DNA of 64,000 nt from PALSA-1004 sp963804885 (GCA_963804885.1 CAWDSF010000020.1:620001-684000); one strand, 5' to 3'; positions 34,342 to 43,411 are shown, counted from the first letter of the stretch. Notes: generated by a model not told the origin, from the letters alone. Translations and numbers: made by a program.

Positions 34342-36261
34342 CTACATGAGCATGCGGATCTGCGTGTTGTCGCGCCGCAGGTGGTCGATTAACAGTTGAT
34401 TCAGATTGAGCGACAGCTTGTGCCGTACGGTGGTGGCTAGTGCGCCGGTTTGCGCATCCAGCAGATGCGACGACAGCACCTGGCAGCGCACGGCCGTTTC
34501 CGCGTAAACGGCCGCAGTCCGGTGGACATTTTTTTCGACCAGCGCGAGTTCGCCGAAAACCATACCCGACGAAAGCACTGCGAGCCGCTTGCGTGCTTTG
34601 CCGATCGGCAAAATGACGGCGACTTCGCCGCGCTCGATGAAGAAGATCTCGTTGCCGGGTTCGCCTTGCTTGAGGATCACGTCCGCTGCCTTGAAATCGC
34701 GCGCCTGCATCAGCGCGATCAGAAACTGCATCTCGTCCGGCCGCAGGCCGCGCAGCAGCGGCTGCTGAGTGAGGCTTGCCGGCAATTGCGACGCGCCGTG
34801 ACTGCGGCGGCGTTCGGGTACATGTGCGCCGGGCGCGTCATTTACACGGCGCTCGCGCTTGCTGCCGCGGCGTGAGCGCCCGAGCAACCGGTTCTCGCAC
34901 CACTCGAGCGCGTGGTCGTTGTCCGCAAAGCGGAAAGGGTCGAACGACGCTTCTCTGCCCAGGCGCAGCCGCAAATCCCGCGCGAAGGCGAATTTGTCGT
35001 CGGCATGCGTGAAGAACAGAAACTTGCCCGCGTCGCTCAAGTTGATGCAGAGCTGGGCGAACAAGCGCACCCCGGCGGTGTCGATCGTGAAAACCCGCCG
35101 GGTGTCAAGAATGAAAAAATTGGCCGCCGTCACTTCCTTCAGCAATGTATAGATGACCAATTCCGTAGTGATCAACCCGAAGTCGCCGGTCAACTCGAAG
35201 ATCTGAATCGCCGTGCCCGTAGTGTCCAGCAACGTCGAGGCCGGCGCATTGCGCAGGCGCGGCGAGCGCATCTTCACGCCGTCATAGCGGTTGCGAATTA
35301 CCGATGGCTGGGTACGCGTGGTGTTGAAAATATGCAGCCCGAAATCCTTGGAAAGCCGCCGGCACGTCTCGAGTCCGCGCACGCTATTGCCCTTCGCGTC
35401 GAGCCGCGGCGAGAAGATGCCTATCCCCATCTGCCCCGGCAGGACCGCGGCGATGCCGCCGCCGACACCGCTTTTGGCGGGCAGGCCGATGTCGTATATC
35501 CAGTTGCCGGCGTAATCGTACGTGCCGCAGGTCGACATGATGCTGAGCAGTTTTTCAACCGTTTCGCTCTTCACCGCGCGCACGGCGGTGATCGGGTTGA
35601 CGCCGTTGTTGGCGAGCGTCGCGGCCATCAACGCGAGATCGCGGCAATTCACCAGGATAGAGCACTGCCGGAAATATAAATCGAGCGCGTCCTCGGGCTG
35701 ATCTTCGAGGATGCCGAAGTTGCGCAGCATGTGCCCGATGGCGCGGTTGCGGTGGCCGGTGCTCGATTCCGACTGGTAGACGTTTTCGTCGATCGTCAGC
35801 GGATGATCGAGATAGCGCGAGAAATGTTCGAGGATGCGCGCAAGCCGGTGGGATACATCGCGGCCCTTGACCATGCCGGTCGTCGCGATCGCGCCCGCGT
35901 TGATCATCGGATTCAGAGGCCGGCCGGTCACCGGGTCCAGGCTGATCGAGTTGAAGGCATCGCCCGACGGTTCTACGCCGACCCGCCGCATGACTTCTGC
36001 AAGACCGCGATCTTCGAGCGCGATTCCGTAGACGAACGGCTTGGAGACCGACTGGATGGTGAAAGGCTGGCGCGAATCCCCGACCTGGTAGATATGGCCG
36101 TCGACGGTCACGATTACGATGCCGAACCATTCCGGATTCGCGCGCGCGAGTTCCGGTATGTAATTCGCGACGTTGCCTTCACGCATCGGATGAATCTGCG
36201 CGTGCAGCTCCTCCAGATACTGCAGGATCGGCGACTCGGCGATTACGGTTCGGTCATTCAA
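34342..36261 (-). CDS. glsA: Glutaminase A fused to STAS and cyclic-nucleotide-binding domains
   Basis: 639 aa, about twice the length of plain bacterial glutaminase. Residues about 12-315 are a serine-dependent beta-lactamase-like glutaminase converting glutamine to glutamate and ammonia, with Ser71-x-x-Lys74 in QSVSKPF, and NPMINAGAI, SESSTGHRNRA, STCGTYDYAG and SGVGGGI. Residues about 350-455 look like a STAS domain (FILDTRRVFTIDTAGVRLF). Residues about 505-615 are a Crp-type cyclic-nucleotide-binding domain (ILKQGEPGNEIFFIERGEVAVI, FGELAL, HRTAAV). The fusion suggests nitrogen release gated by cAMP, c-di-GMP or another nucleotide. It is a cytoplasmic protein with no signal peptide. Confidence 0.9.
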   Translation of the reverse strand: MNDRTVIAESPILQYLEELHAQIHPMREGNVANYIPELARANPEWFGIVIVTVDGHIYQVGDSRQPFTIQSVSKPFVYGIALEDRGLAEVMRRVGVEPSGDAFNSISLDPVTGRPLNPMINAGAIATTGMVKGRDVSHRLARILEHFSRYLDHPLTIDENVYQSESSTGHRNRAIGHMLRNFGILEDQPEDALDLYFRQCSILVNCRDLALMAATLANNGVNPITAVRAVKSETVEKLLSIMSTCGTYDYAGNWIYDIGLPAKSGVGGGIAAVLPGQMGIGIFSPRLDAKGNSVRGLETCRRLSKDFGLHIFNTTRTQPSVIRNRYDGVKMRSPRLRNAPASTLLDTTGTAIQIFELTGDFGLITTELVIYTLLKEVTAANFFILDTRRVFTIDTAGVRLFAQLCINLSDAGKFLFFTHADDKFAFARDLRLRLGREASFDPFRFADNDHALEWCENRLLGRSRRGSKRERRVNDAPGAHVPERRRSHGASQLPASLTQQPLLRGLRPDEMQFLIALMQARDFKAADVILKQGEPGNEIFFIERGEVAVILPIGKARKRLAVLSSGMVFGELALVEKNVHRTAAVYAETAVRCQVLSSHLLDAQTGALATTVRHKLSLNLNQLLIDHLRRDNTQIRMLM

Positions 36262-36496
36262 GCTGGGATTCCTGCGGATGCGCCTAAAGTTTCGGCTTGC
36301 TGAGCCGAGAGGTCATATGCAATTCATATGCCAGAGCGTGCCGCTGCATCAGGCTTGTCGAATCAGGTGGTTACAGGCAGCGCCGCCAATTATGGTGCGC
36401 GGGACGCCCCGAATGCGTGCATCAAAAAAAATCCGCACCATGTCGCGGCGGCGCAGGGACGCGCGAGGGACTTTCCGCTGAATTCAGCGGCGCAGT
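36262..36496. other. Intergenic region between dinB and glsA
   Basis: 235 bases between two minus-strand genes. No credible open frame, hairpin terminator or consensus promoter was found. Confidence 0.3.
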
Positions 36497-37663
36497 CTAT
36501 TCGAACAATGCCGGCGCTTTGACGGCGGGCGCAGCACCCGGCCTGCTCAGCGCGCCGACGCGCACGCCCAGCAGGCGGATGCGCCGGTCGAGCGGTACGC
36601 GTTTCAGGCATTCGCCCGCCGCGCGGCGGATCAACACGGGATCCTGCGTCGGTGCCTCTATGGTCTGGTCGCGCGTGACGGTTTTGAAATTGTCGAAGCG
36701 CAGCTTGAGCCCGATGGTTTTGCCCGCATAGCCCTTGCGCTGCAGATCGCCCGCGAGTTTCACGCAAAGCTCGGTGAAAATCCCGGATAACTGCGCGCGG
36801 TCGCCAACCGGATGCAGGTCGTTTTCGAACGTCGTTTCGCGGCTGATCGACTTGGGCTCGCTATAGGTGACGACGGGCCGGTCGTCGCGGCCATGCGAGG
36901 CTTCGTGCATCCACGCGCCGAAACTGCGGCCAAAGTTTTCGACGAGCAGCGCAGCCTCGGTTTTCGCGAGGTCGCCTATCGTATGGATGCCAAGTGTTTC
37001 GAGCCGCGCGCCGGCCTTGGGCCCGATGCCGTTGATCTTGCGCACGGGCAATGGCCAGATACGCGAGACGATATCCGATTCGCGCAGAATAGTGATGCCC
37101 GCCGGTTTGTCGAGTTCGGAGGCCATCTTGGACAGCAGCTTGTTCGGCGTCACGCCGATCGAGCACGACAGGCCCGTCGCCTCGTGCACCGCCTGCTGGA
37201 TGTGGGCTGCGACGTCGCGCGCGCGCACCCACGGATCGAGCGGTTTGCCGGCGGTGTCGGACATCACGAGGTCGGTGAGGTCGATGTAAATCTCGTCGAT
37301 GCCGCGGTCTTCCACCTGCGGCGCGATCGCGCGCACCGCTTCCTTGAACATGCGCGAATAACGGCGGTATTCGTCGAAGTCGGCGGGCAACAGCAGCGCG
37401 TCGGGGGCGAGCTTGGCGGCCTTCATCAAGCCCATGCCCGAATTTACGCCGAACGCGCGCGCTTCGTAGGTGGCGGTCGTGATAACGCCGCGGCCGGCGT
37501 AGTTGCGCAGCGTCGGAAACGCCGTGTTGCCCGCGGCGTCCTGCACGTTGCGGCGGCGCCCGCCGATCACCAGCGGCCGGCCGCGCAGCTCGGGATAGCG
37601 CAGCAGCTCGACGGACGCATAGAACGCATCCATGTCGAGATGAGCGATGAAATGTTGGGGCAT
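36497..37663 (-). CDS. dinB: DNA polymerase IV (Y family)
   Basis: 388 aa. Error-prone translesion polymerase, template-directed DNA synthesis past damage. Catalytic acids: Asp10 in HLDMDAFYASVE and Asp123/Glu124 in GIDEIYIDL. The little-finger domain is complete (SISRETTFENDL, LKLRFDNFKTVTRDQT), and the C terminus KAPALFE may be a weak clamp-binding motif. An extra loop after residue 35 (RRRNVQDAAGNTAFPTLRNYAG) is typical of one proteobacterial subgroup. No LexA-like box was recognised upstream. Confidence 0.93.
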   Translation of the reverse strand: MPQHFIAHLDMDAFYASVELLRYPELRGRPLVIGGRRRNVQDAAGNTAFPTLRNYAGRGVITTATYEARAFGVNSGMGLMKAAKLAPDALLLPADFDEYRRYSRMFKEAVRAIAPQVEDRGIDEIYIDLTDLVMSDTAGKPLDPWVRARDVAAHIQQAVHEATGLSCSIGVTPNKLLSKMASELDKPAGITILRESDIVSRIWPLPVRKINGIGPKAGARLETLGIHTIGDLAKTEAALLVENFGRSFGAWMHEASHGRDDRPVVTYSEPKSISRETTFENDLHPVGDRAQLSGIFTELCVKLAGDLQRKGYAGKTIGLKLRFDNFKTVTRDQTIEAPTQDPVLIRRAAGECLKRVPLDRRIRLLGVRVGALSRPGAAPAVKAPALFE

Positions 37664-37794
37664 GCTGTAGCGGGCGGGACAGGGCCTATTGAAGTTGCCC
37701 TCATCCTAGCCTTCCTCCGTAAACGGTGGAAGGAATCAAATCTTTAACGCTTTATTTCCCGGCAATGCGGCGGAGACGCCAGGGTGTGGGAAAG

Positions 37795-38622
37795 CTAGTA
37801 GAAAACGAGCGCACGCGCTTCTATGCTCTGGCGCGGCCGCGCGGCGGGCGGAGTCGCAGGATCCTTGAACGAAGTGTGCGCGGTAAAGCGCGCGCGCCCG
37901 TCGGTCGCCGAGTCGAACACTTTGAACACGAGCGCCTCGTCGCGGCGCATGCGGGGGAAATAAAACCAGCGGTGGCGCGGGTTGTAGCGCAGCCGGTAGG
38001 TTTGGCCGACGCGGTTTGGATAGCGGCGTTCCGCGACGAGCAGGTCGCCGAACTCGACGCTTTGCGCGTCGGCAATCGCGAGCGGGTTAGCTTCGATCGG
38101 CTGATTGATCGCGCGCCACACCTGGATGATTGCGAAGCGGCCGGCGAGCAACCGGTCCGCTTCAGCGGGAAGCAGGTCGCGCACGCGCTGCGGCGCCGAC
38201 CATTCGGTGTAGTCGTTATGCGCCGAGAGGATCGGCTCGCGGATCAGTTTTTCCTCGCGCTCGGCTTCGGCGCCCGAGCGCAGCGTGTGATCGAACACGA
38301 CGACGCGCGACGCGCCGGAAGTCTTGCGGATGAGCTGCTCGACTTCGGGGTAGTACGCCGCCGTGAGATTGGCCTGGTCGAAAAAATCCGCCACCGCGGT
38401 CGGGTGCTCGACAAATACGAAGCCGTTCTTGTCGAGCGACAACTGCGCCGCCAGCGGCCGCCCGTTCTCGACCTTCATCGGCCGCGGATCCATCGTGCCG
38501 ATATGCCGGCGATGGATGTTGTTGGGTCCGAACGTCTCGTTAACGAGCTTTTCGCCGGTATCGAGCGTGTACGGAATGTCGGCGGTGATCGCGGTCATAT
38601 TTAATCCGGAAGTATCGCTCAC
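37795..38622 (-). CDS. CmcJ/NvfI family oxygenase-like protein
   Basis: 275 aa. Matches the family of cephamycin CmcJ and fungal NvfI/AsaB, iron-dependent or related hydroxylases/desaturases. Seen: IRKTSGASRVVVFDHTLRSG, ILSAHNDYTEWSAPQRV with a probable metal-binding His-x-Asp, FAIIQVWRAINQPIEANPLAIADAQSV, and WFYFPRMRRDEALVFKVFDS. In bacteria these act on unknown small molecules. It is soluble. It is followed by dinB on the same strand, separated by about 130 bases with no clear signal. Confidence 0.82.
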   Translation of the reverse strand: MSDTSGLNMTAITADIPYTLDTGEKLVNETFGPNNIHRRHIGTMDPRPMKVENGRPLAAQLSLDKNGFVFVEHPTAVADFFDQANLTAAYYPEVEQLIRKTSGASRVVVFDHTLRSGAEAEREEKLIREPILSAHNDYTEWSAPQRVRDLLPAEADRLLAGRFAIIQVWRAINQPIEANPLAIADAQSVEFGDLLVAERRYPNRVGQTYRLRYNPRHRWFYFPRMRRDEALVFKVFDSATDGRARFTAHTSFKDPATPPAARPRQSIEARALVFY

Positions 38623-38675
38623 TATTCTCCCACTTTAGACGGTTCCCGGACACTCACGCGGGCGGAATCGTCCCG

Positions 38676-38700
38676 AAAAAAACCCCGCCGAAGCGGGGTT
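38676..38700 (-). terminator. Rho-independent terminator of the PEP-CTERM gene
   Basis: 8-bp stem AACCCCGC / GCGGGGTT (38681-38688 with 38693-38700), loop CGAA, with a run of A at 38676-38682 that gives a U-run on the minus strand. It lies 23 bases past the stop at 38724. Confidence 0.85.
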
Positions 38701-38723
38701 GATGCGCTCGCTGCGAGACCCGT

Positions 38724-39386
38724 TCAGGCGACTCGCTGTTTCCTGCGTCGCGCAATGAATCCCAGCAGGCCGAGCCCGGCAAGCATCAGGGCGTAGCTTT
38801 CGGGTTCCGGCACCACGTCAACCCGCGGGATGACGACGACCGCAGCGTTTACGTTCAGGACGTCGAACGCCCAGTGATTGTCGCGAATGTCGCCGGTCGC
38901 ATCGATGAAACCGGGCGACAGTGCGCCATTGGAGAAGCCGTTCGAGAGATTCGGTCCGTTCGCGAAGTTCGCGTAATCGGCGACGGACACCGTGTAGTTG
39001 CCGGGGGCTAGCGACGATTGCAGGAAGGTATCGTAGTGCGTCGCGGTCACTGCATCCGCGGGAACGCTGGCGCCGCCGTCATCGTTCTGGTTAATCAGCG
39101 CACCCGCACTGTCGAACAGCGCCAGGATCGGGTCAAAGCCGCCGCGCAAAATCGTGGCGCCCGCGGCGTTCACGCCGCCGGCATACGACCAGGTTCGCAA
39201 CGTCACGGTGGAAGGCGCACCCACGGTGAAGTTGAAAAGCTGAACTTCGTTATGGTCGGACAGGTTGCCCGTAAATGAAAAGTCGGCCGCGAGCGAGGCC
39301 CCGCTGAGCAGCAGCCCGGCGGCAAATCCCGTCAATCTCAGCAGCGTCCTGTATAAAGCCGAGCCCGGTGCGATAGCTCGATTCAT
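38724..39386 (-). CDS. DVUA0089-type PEP-CTERM sorted protein
   Basis: 220 aa from the ATG at 39386 (GAAGGACACGACC upstream). Signal peptide about residues 1-33 (SLAAD). The body has the DVUA0089 pattern: FSFTGNLSDHNEVQLFNFTVGAPSTVTLRTWSYAGG, ILRGGFDPILALFDSAGALINQNDDGG, and GNYTVSVADYANFANGPNLSNGF, a beta-sandwich likely to bind calcium or sugar. The PEP-CTERM tail is VVPEPESYALMLAGLGLLGFIARRRKQ. It should be exported and processed by an exosortase encoded elsewhere. It has its own terminator and stands alone. Confidence 0.88.
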   Translation of the reverse strand: MNRAIAPGSALYRTLLRLTGFAAGLLLSGASLAADFSFTGNLSDHNEVQLFNFTVGAPSTVTLRTWSYAGGVNAAGATILRGGFDPILALFDSAGALINQNDDGGASVPADAVTATHYDTFLQSSLAPGNYTVSVADYANFANGPNLSNGFSNGALSPGFIDATGDIRDNHWAFDVLNVNAAVVVIPRVDVVPEPESYALMLAGLGLLGFIARRRKQRVA

Positions 39387-39751
39387 GGTCGTGTCCTTCG
39401 GAGTGGCGCAGGTGGAAAAGAAGCCGGCAGACAATGGCTCTTATTCAGACGTGATGGGGAAGTAAGAATGGAACCGCTGTCTGTCGGGGAAAAAGGAAAG
39501 GAAAATGAGCTAATCGTAATTCGCTTGTAGCCTTTTCTCTGTCAGACCAAAGCCGGATTTTATGTAGGAAGTCAGGATGCCATTGGCAATCGTTATTCGG
39601 AACCGAGTGTCATAGCGGCGGTCATGACAATATTTCTGTTATATCGTATTCCGCTGCCGCCGCGGGTCAGCACAAAATAAGAGGCAGCGCTTGCGGCGCT
39701 GCCGTCTTTAACATCTGCGCGTCAGGCGGAGTAGCGCATATGCGGCCGGTC
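39387..39751. other. 365-base intergenic region
   Basis: Between the PEP-CTERM gene and the MBL gene. It is less G+C-rich than its surroundings. I see no frame with coding support; the only structured element is the hairpin at 39683-39703. Confidence 0.35.
39672..39703 (-). terminator. Terminator-like hairpin after the MBL hydrolase gene
   Basis: 8-bp perfect stem GGCAGCGC / GCGCTGCC (39683-39690 with 39696-39703), loop TTGCG. On the minus strand it is followed by TCTTATTTTG, a broken U-run, 49 bases past the stop at 39752. Confidence 0.6.
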
Positions 39752-40669
39752 CTACGTGCCCCGTCCCCACAGCGCGCAATAGCGGCGCAGCACGAACGGC
39801 AGGTTGGCCTCGTAGCCCGGCCAGCTCGCATACTTCGGCAGTTTCAGCTCCTTCTCGACCGGGTCCCAGCACTTGCCGGCCTGCGCTTCGACTTTAACCG
39901 CCGCCGACGCGTCCTGCAGGAACGTCAGCTGGTCCTGGGCGTCCGCTTTGGTGCCATACCGGCCGCCGACGCCCGGATGGCCGGGAATCAGAGTGTTCCA
40001 GTCGAGTTTCAGCACGCGCTGGATCGCGGCTTCGGCTTCGAGCGGATAAAAATCGATCATCCCCCGGCCCGGCACCTGGCCGACCGGCAGGAAATCGACC
40101 GCGAACAGGACTTTTTCCTTGGGCAGCAGCATGACGATTGTGCTGTCCGCATGATTGAGGCCGAGGTAGTGCAACTCGAGCGTGGTGCCGCCGAGCGTGA
40201 TGACGCGCTTGGCATTGCCCATCGTTTCATCCGGCAGAACCGTGTGCGGGTCCTTGAGCACCGCGAGGCGCTCCTTCGCGCGCTTGTGCGCGATGATCTT
40301 TGCGCCCGCGTCCTTGAACGGCTTGCCGCCCGCGATGTGGTCGAAATGATGGTGACTGTAGACGAGATATTTGATCGGCTTGTCGGTAACCTTGCGGATC
40401 TCCTCGACGTACGTGTTGACCGCTTGCGGACGCCCGTAGCCGATCGGATCGGTCGCGATTACGCCGGCGGGCGTGACGACGAACATCGACTGGCTGTTCT
40501 GATAGCGGAATACATAAACATTGTCGGTGCCGTCGACCTTTTTGGTTTCGAACGTCGGCGGTTTCGGCGGCGGCGCCGGGGCCGCAGCCGGCTCTGCCGG
40601 GGCCTGGGCATGCGCCCATGAAGCGAGCATCAGTGCACTTGCGAGCAATACCGGTCTGCTGAAATTCAT
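39752..40669 (-). CDS. Secreted MBL-fold metallo-hydrolase
   Basis: 305 aa from the ATG at 40669 with GGGGGACA upstream. Signal peptide residues 1-22 (WAHAQ), then an Ala/Pro-rich linker. The metallo-beta-lactamase core has SHHHFDH: His106, His108, Asp110, His111. GLNHADST supplies the next His, and LIPGHPGVG the distal one. It is a dinuclear zinc hydrolase, probably periplasmic; the substrate could be an ester, thioester or beta-lactam-like ring. It is not part of an evident operon. Confidence 0.87.
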   Translation of the reverse strand: MNFSRPVLLASALMLASWAHAQAPAEPAAAPAPPPKPPTFETKKVDGTDNVYVFRYQNSQSMFVVTPAGVIATDPIGYGRPQAVNTYVEEIRKVTDKPIKYLVYSHHHFDHIAGGKPFKDAGAKIIAHKRAKERLAVLKDPHTVLPDETMGNAKRVITLGGTTLELHYLGLNHADSTIVMLLPKEKVLFAVDFLPVGQVPGRGMIDFYPLEAEAAIQRVLKLDWNTLIPGHPGVGGRYGTKADAQDQLTFLQDASAAVKVEAQAGKCWDPVEKELKLPKYASWPGYEANLPFVLRRYCALWGRGT

Positions 40670-40808
40670 GGTTTTGTCCCCCAAAAGTCAGATGTGTTGT
40701 CCGCGACGGTCGACGCCGCTTGGGACGCAAACACCGCGGAACGCTACGGTATTCCAGCTGCATGTAACGCGCAAGGGGATTGGGGCAAGGAGAAAGAGGG
40801 GGGAGGGA

Positions 40809-40895
40809 GCGGTCGCCGCCGCCGCGCTGCGCAGCGGCGATTGGGACGTGTTGATTCTCGACCTGCAGCTACTGCAGGGCACCGGGCTGGGCGTG
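40809..40895 (+). pseudogene. Remnant of a response-regulator receiver domain
   Basis: A 29-codon stretch reads AVAAAALRSGDWDVLILDLQL followed by LQGTGLGV. This is the middle of a CheY-like receiver domain around the phospho-acceptor Asp (ILDLQL). Neither the N-terminal DD motif nor the later T and K motifs are present nearby in any frame I checked, and the frame runs into unrelated sequence on both sides. It lies in the 264-base gap between two minus-strand genes. Confidence 0.5.
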
Positions 40896-40933
40896 CCCTA
40901 CTCGGTCACCTCGTCGGCGCGCACGAGGGTCGA

Positions 40934-41497
40934 TCACTGCGTCTTAACTATGAGCAGCGTTTCCGTGCGATTCGTTGGATCGAACTGCGAGCGGCCCGTA
41001 TGGTTCAGGTGTCGTCCGTACACGTGAAACGAAAGCGTTGTTCGCTCGGTTTCGTTCTGCACTTCGTGTATGGCTCCGGTCGGCAGTGCCACTACGTCAC
41101 CCTCGTCGCATACCTTCTCTCCGATCTTTTTCAGTTCGGCGTATCCCGGCCGCGACCGATCGTCCTGACGCTCCCAAAAGATGTTGCGTTCTGGTCCGTC
41201 CACTCCGACGACAACAGCCCATGTCCCGTGATTGTGCGGCGCCGCTCCGCGCCCTGGCAGCCAGCTGACCGCAGCCACGAACAATGTGTTGTCGGGCTCT
41301 ACGTGCAACACGTTGACACCGTAACCCTGTTCCTGATTTGCCGAATATAGCTCCGGAGTCAGCCATGACTTCGCAAGAGCGGCGCGCTTCGCCAGCGGAC
41401 GAACACGCGAAAGTACGGTGCGCTCCTCCGTCACTTCCGACGTAATGCGACGCAGGTCATCAATGAATTCCTGAAGCGTGTAAGCATTCTTTTCCAT
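40934..41497 (-). CDS. Cysteine dioxygenase family (type I) cupin protein
   Basis: 187 aa from the ATG at 41497. Resembles bacterial cysteine/3-mercaptopropionate dioxygenases: iron ligands His88 and His90 in PHNHGTW and His144 in GAIHEV, with a Tyr-rich C-terminal FHVYGRHLNHTGR. The enzyme would oxidise a thiol such as cysteine or 3-mercaptopropionate to the sulphinate using O2. Upstream AAGAAG gives a weak ribosome site. No sulphur-metabolism neighbours. Confidence 0.83.
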   Translation of the reverse strand: MEKNAYTLQEFIDDLRRITSEVTEERTVLSRVRPLAKRAALAKSWLTPELYSANQEQGYGVNVLHVEPDNTLFVAAVSWLPGRGAAPHNHGTWAVVVGVDGPERNIFWERQDDRSRPGYAELKKIGEKVCDEGDVVALPTGAIHEVQNETERTTLSFHVYGRHLNHTGRSQFDPTNRTETLLIVKTQ

Positions 41498-41566
41498 GAT
41501 TCTTCTTTCAATTAGAAGCATCCGGTAGCTTGCTCGATAAGCGGGAATGGTTATATCTCACCGCCG

Positions 41567-42808
41567 CTACTTAGTCTCCATCAGCAGGCCGCGCTTCATT
41601 TGCGCGAGCGTCGTAATCCCGAGCAGCGCCATGTCGCGGTCGACTTCGTCTTTCAGCAGCTTTATCGCATGGGCCACGCCGGCGTCGCCGCCGATCGCTG
41701 CTGCGAACAGGAACGGCCGGCCGACGAACACGAACTGCGCGCCGAGAGCGAGCGCTTTCAATATATCGGTGCCGCGGCGTATCCCGCTGTCCATCATCAC
41801 CGTCATGCCGCCGGCCTGCTCGACGACGCCGGGCAGCACGCGCAGCGGCGAGCTCGCGCCGTCGAGCTGGCGCCCGCCATGGTTGGAAACGATGACGCCA
41901 TCGACGCCGCTTTCACGTGCGATCCGCGCATCGTCCTTGTTGAGCACGCCTTTCAGCACGAGCTTGCCTTTCCACAGCTTGCGCATCAATTCGACGTGCG
42001 GCCACGAAAGCTGGTCGCGCTGGCCGCGATCGCGCTCGCCCGTACTCGTGATGAGCGGCGTGCGCGGCCCCATGTTTTCGAAATGCGGCATGCCTTCCGT
42101 GAGCAGCGTGCGCAGAAACATGCCGACGAACCAGCGCGGATGCAGGAAGCTGTCCCACGCGAGCCGCACCGTCGGCCGCAGCGGCCGGTTGAAGCCGCTG
42201 CGCACGTTGTTCTCCCGGTTGGCGCCGACCGGCACGTCGACCGTCAGCACGAGCGTGTCGAATCCCGCCTTGGCGACGCGATTAACGAGATCCGTGATCG
42301 GGCCCGTTTCGCCGGGCAGATAAGCCTGGAACCACGCGGTGCGCCCGGCCGCGCGGACGTCTTCCAACCGGGACAACGAAGCGCCGCTCATGATCATCGG
42401 AATGTTCGCTTTCGCCGCCGAGCGCGCGAGCACGATGTCGCCGTGATACGCGGCCATTGAGCTGCCGCCCATCGGCGCGAAACCGAACGGCGCGTCGTAC
42501 GTCTGGCCGAAGAGCGTGGTTTTCGTCGAACGGCCTGACACGTCCACCAGCGCGCGCGGCACAAACGCGTAGTCGTCGAACGCCGCGCGATTGGCACGCA
42601 GGGATGCGTTGGTTTCGGCGCCGCCCGACACATAGCCGTACATCGGCCGCGGCAAATAACGGCGCGCCGGCGCCTCGAAATCGTCGAGCGAGAGCATCAT
42701 GCGCAGATTGCGCGGCAGCGACTTGTCGGGTTCCGCGCGCGCGCCGGAGTGGCGGTACGCTTCCGCAGACTCAAGGGGTTTGGCCATTTGCTGATCGGTA
42801 TCGGGCAT
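41567..42808 (-). CDS. FMN-dependent alpha-hydroxyacid dehydrogenase/oxidase
   Basis: 413 aa from the ATG at 42808; the longer frame runs through the CMD gene's promoter region and is not credible. TIM-barrel flavoenzyme of the lactate/glycolate/mandelate oxidising family. Catalytic His310 and substrate Arg313 in SNHGGRQLDGA, Lys286 in KLVLKG, FMN loop APMGGSSMAAYHGD and the second FMN site GIRRGTDILKALALGA are all visible. It oxidises an (S)-2-hydroxy acid to the 2-oxo acid, passing electrons to a quinone, cytochrome or oxygen. It lies 29 bases after the CMD gene. Confidence 0.9.
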   Translation of the reverse strand: MPDTDQQMAKPLESAEAYRHSGARAEPDKSLPRNLRMMLSLDDFEAPARRYLPRPMYGYVSGGAETNASLRANRAAFDDYAFVPRALVDVSGRSTKTTLFGQTYDAPFGFAPMGGSSMAAYHGDIVLARSAAKANIPMIMSGASLSRLEDVRAAGRTAWFQAYLPGETGPITDLVNRVAKAGFDTLVLTVDVPVGANRENNVRSGFNRPLRPTVRLAWDSFLHPRWFVGMFLRTLLTEGMPHFENMGPRTPLITSTGERDRGQRDQLSWPHVELMRKLWKGKLVLKGVLNKDDARIARESGVDGVIVSNHGGRQLDGASSPLRVLPGVVEQAGGMTVMMDSGIRRGTDILKALALGAQFVFVGRPFLFAAAIGGDAGVAHAIKLLKDEVDRDMALLGITTLAQMKRGLLMETK

Positions 42809-42837
42809 GGTGGGGTCCGTGAAAGTTATTCGTGATC

Positions 42838-43359
42838 TTATTCGTGATCGATTTGCAGCGCTTCGAGAAAGCGCGATACGAGATTGTAGGCGGCTACCGT
42901 CGCGGTGAGCTCGGTGATGGTGCGCGCGTCGAAATGCTGCTTGACGCCGGCGAATACGGCGTCGGGCACGTGCACGTTGCGCGTCATTGCGTCGGTATAG
43001 GCGAGCACGGCGCGCGACGCATCGTCGAACACGGTGGTGCTCTCCCACTCGCCAATTGCCGCGATTTGCGCTTCGTTCATGCCTTCCTTGCGCGCAATCG
43101 GGATGTGGAAATCGCGCTCGTAGTCGGCGCCGTTGATGACCGCGATGCGGATGATCACGAGCTCGCGATAGCGGCCGGCGAGGGTCGACTTGTGGCGGAT
43201 CGCGGTCAAGAGATTGAGCCAGCCCTGCGCGATCGGCGGGCTGTTGAGCAGCATGCGATAGATATTGGGTATCTTGCCGTCGCGCTCCGCGCGGATCTGG
43301 GTCGCGAGCGCTGCGATTGCCGGGTCCGCGGTCTCGTCGGCATAGGTGATGCGGGCCAT
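42838..43359 (-). CDS. Carboxymuconolactone decarboxylase family protein
   Basis: 173 aa. All-helical CMD/AhpD fold: NIYRMLLNSPPIAQGWLNLLTAIRHKSTLAGRYRELVIIRIAVINGADYERDFHIPIARKEGM. The CxxC of AhpD peroxidases is absent (GADYERDFH instead), so it is closer to 4-carboxymuconolactone decarboxylase-like proteins of aromatic catabolism. A precise reaction cannot be assigned. It lies upstream of the FMN dehydrogenase in a co-directional group. Confidence 0.87.
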   Translation of the reverse strand: MARITYADETADPAIAALATQIRAERDGKIPNIYRMLLNSPPIAQGWLNLLTAIRHKSTLAGRYRELVIIRIAVINGADYERDFHIPIARKEGMNEAQIAAIGEWESTTVFDDASRAVLAYTDAMTRNVHVPDAVFAGVKQHFDARTITELTATVAAYNLVSRFLEALQIDHE

Positions 43360-43391
43360 GCAGATTCCCTCTCTACTTATTGTGATCCGTC

Positions 43392-43411
43392 ATTCCGGCG
43401 CAGGCCGGAAT
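43392..43411. repeat. REP-like palindromic unit
   Basis: ATTCCGGC-GCAG-GCCGGAAT, an 8-bp perfect palindrome in the gap between two genes, embedded in CGTCATTCCGG...CCGGAATC. This matches the general style of the dispersed intergenic palindromes found in many Proteobacteria. Only one copy is in this window. Confidence 0.5.
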
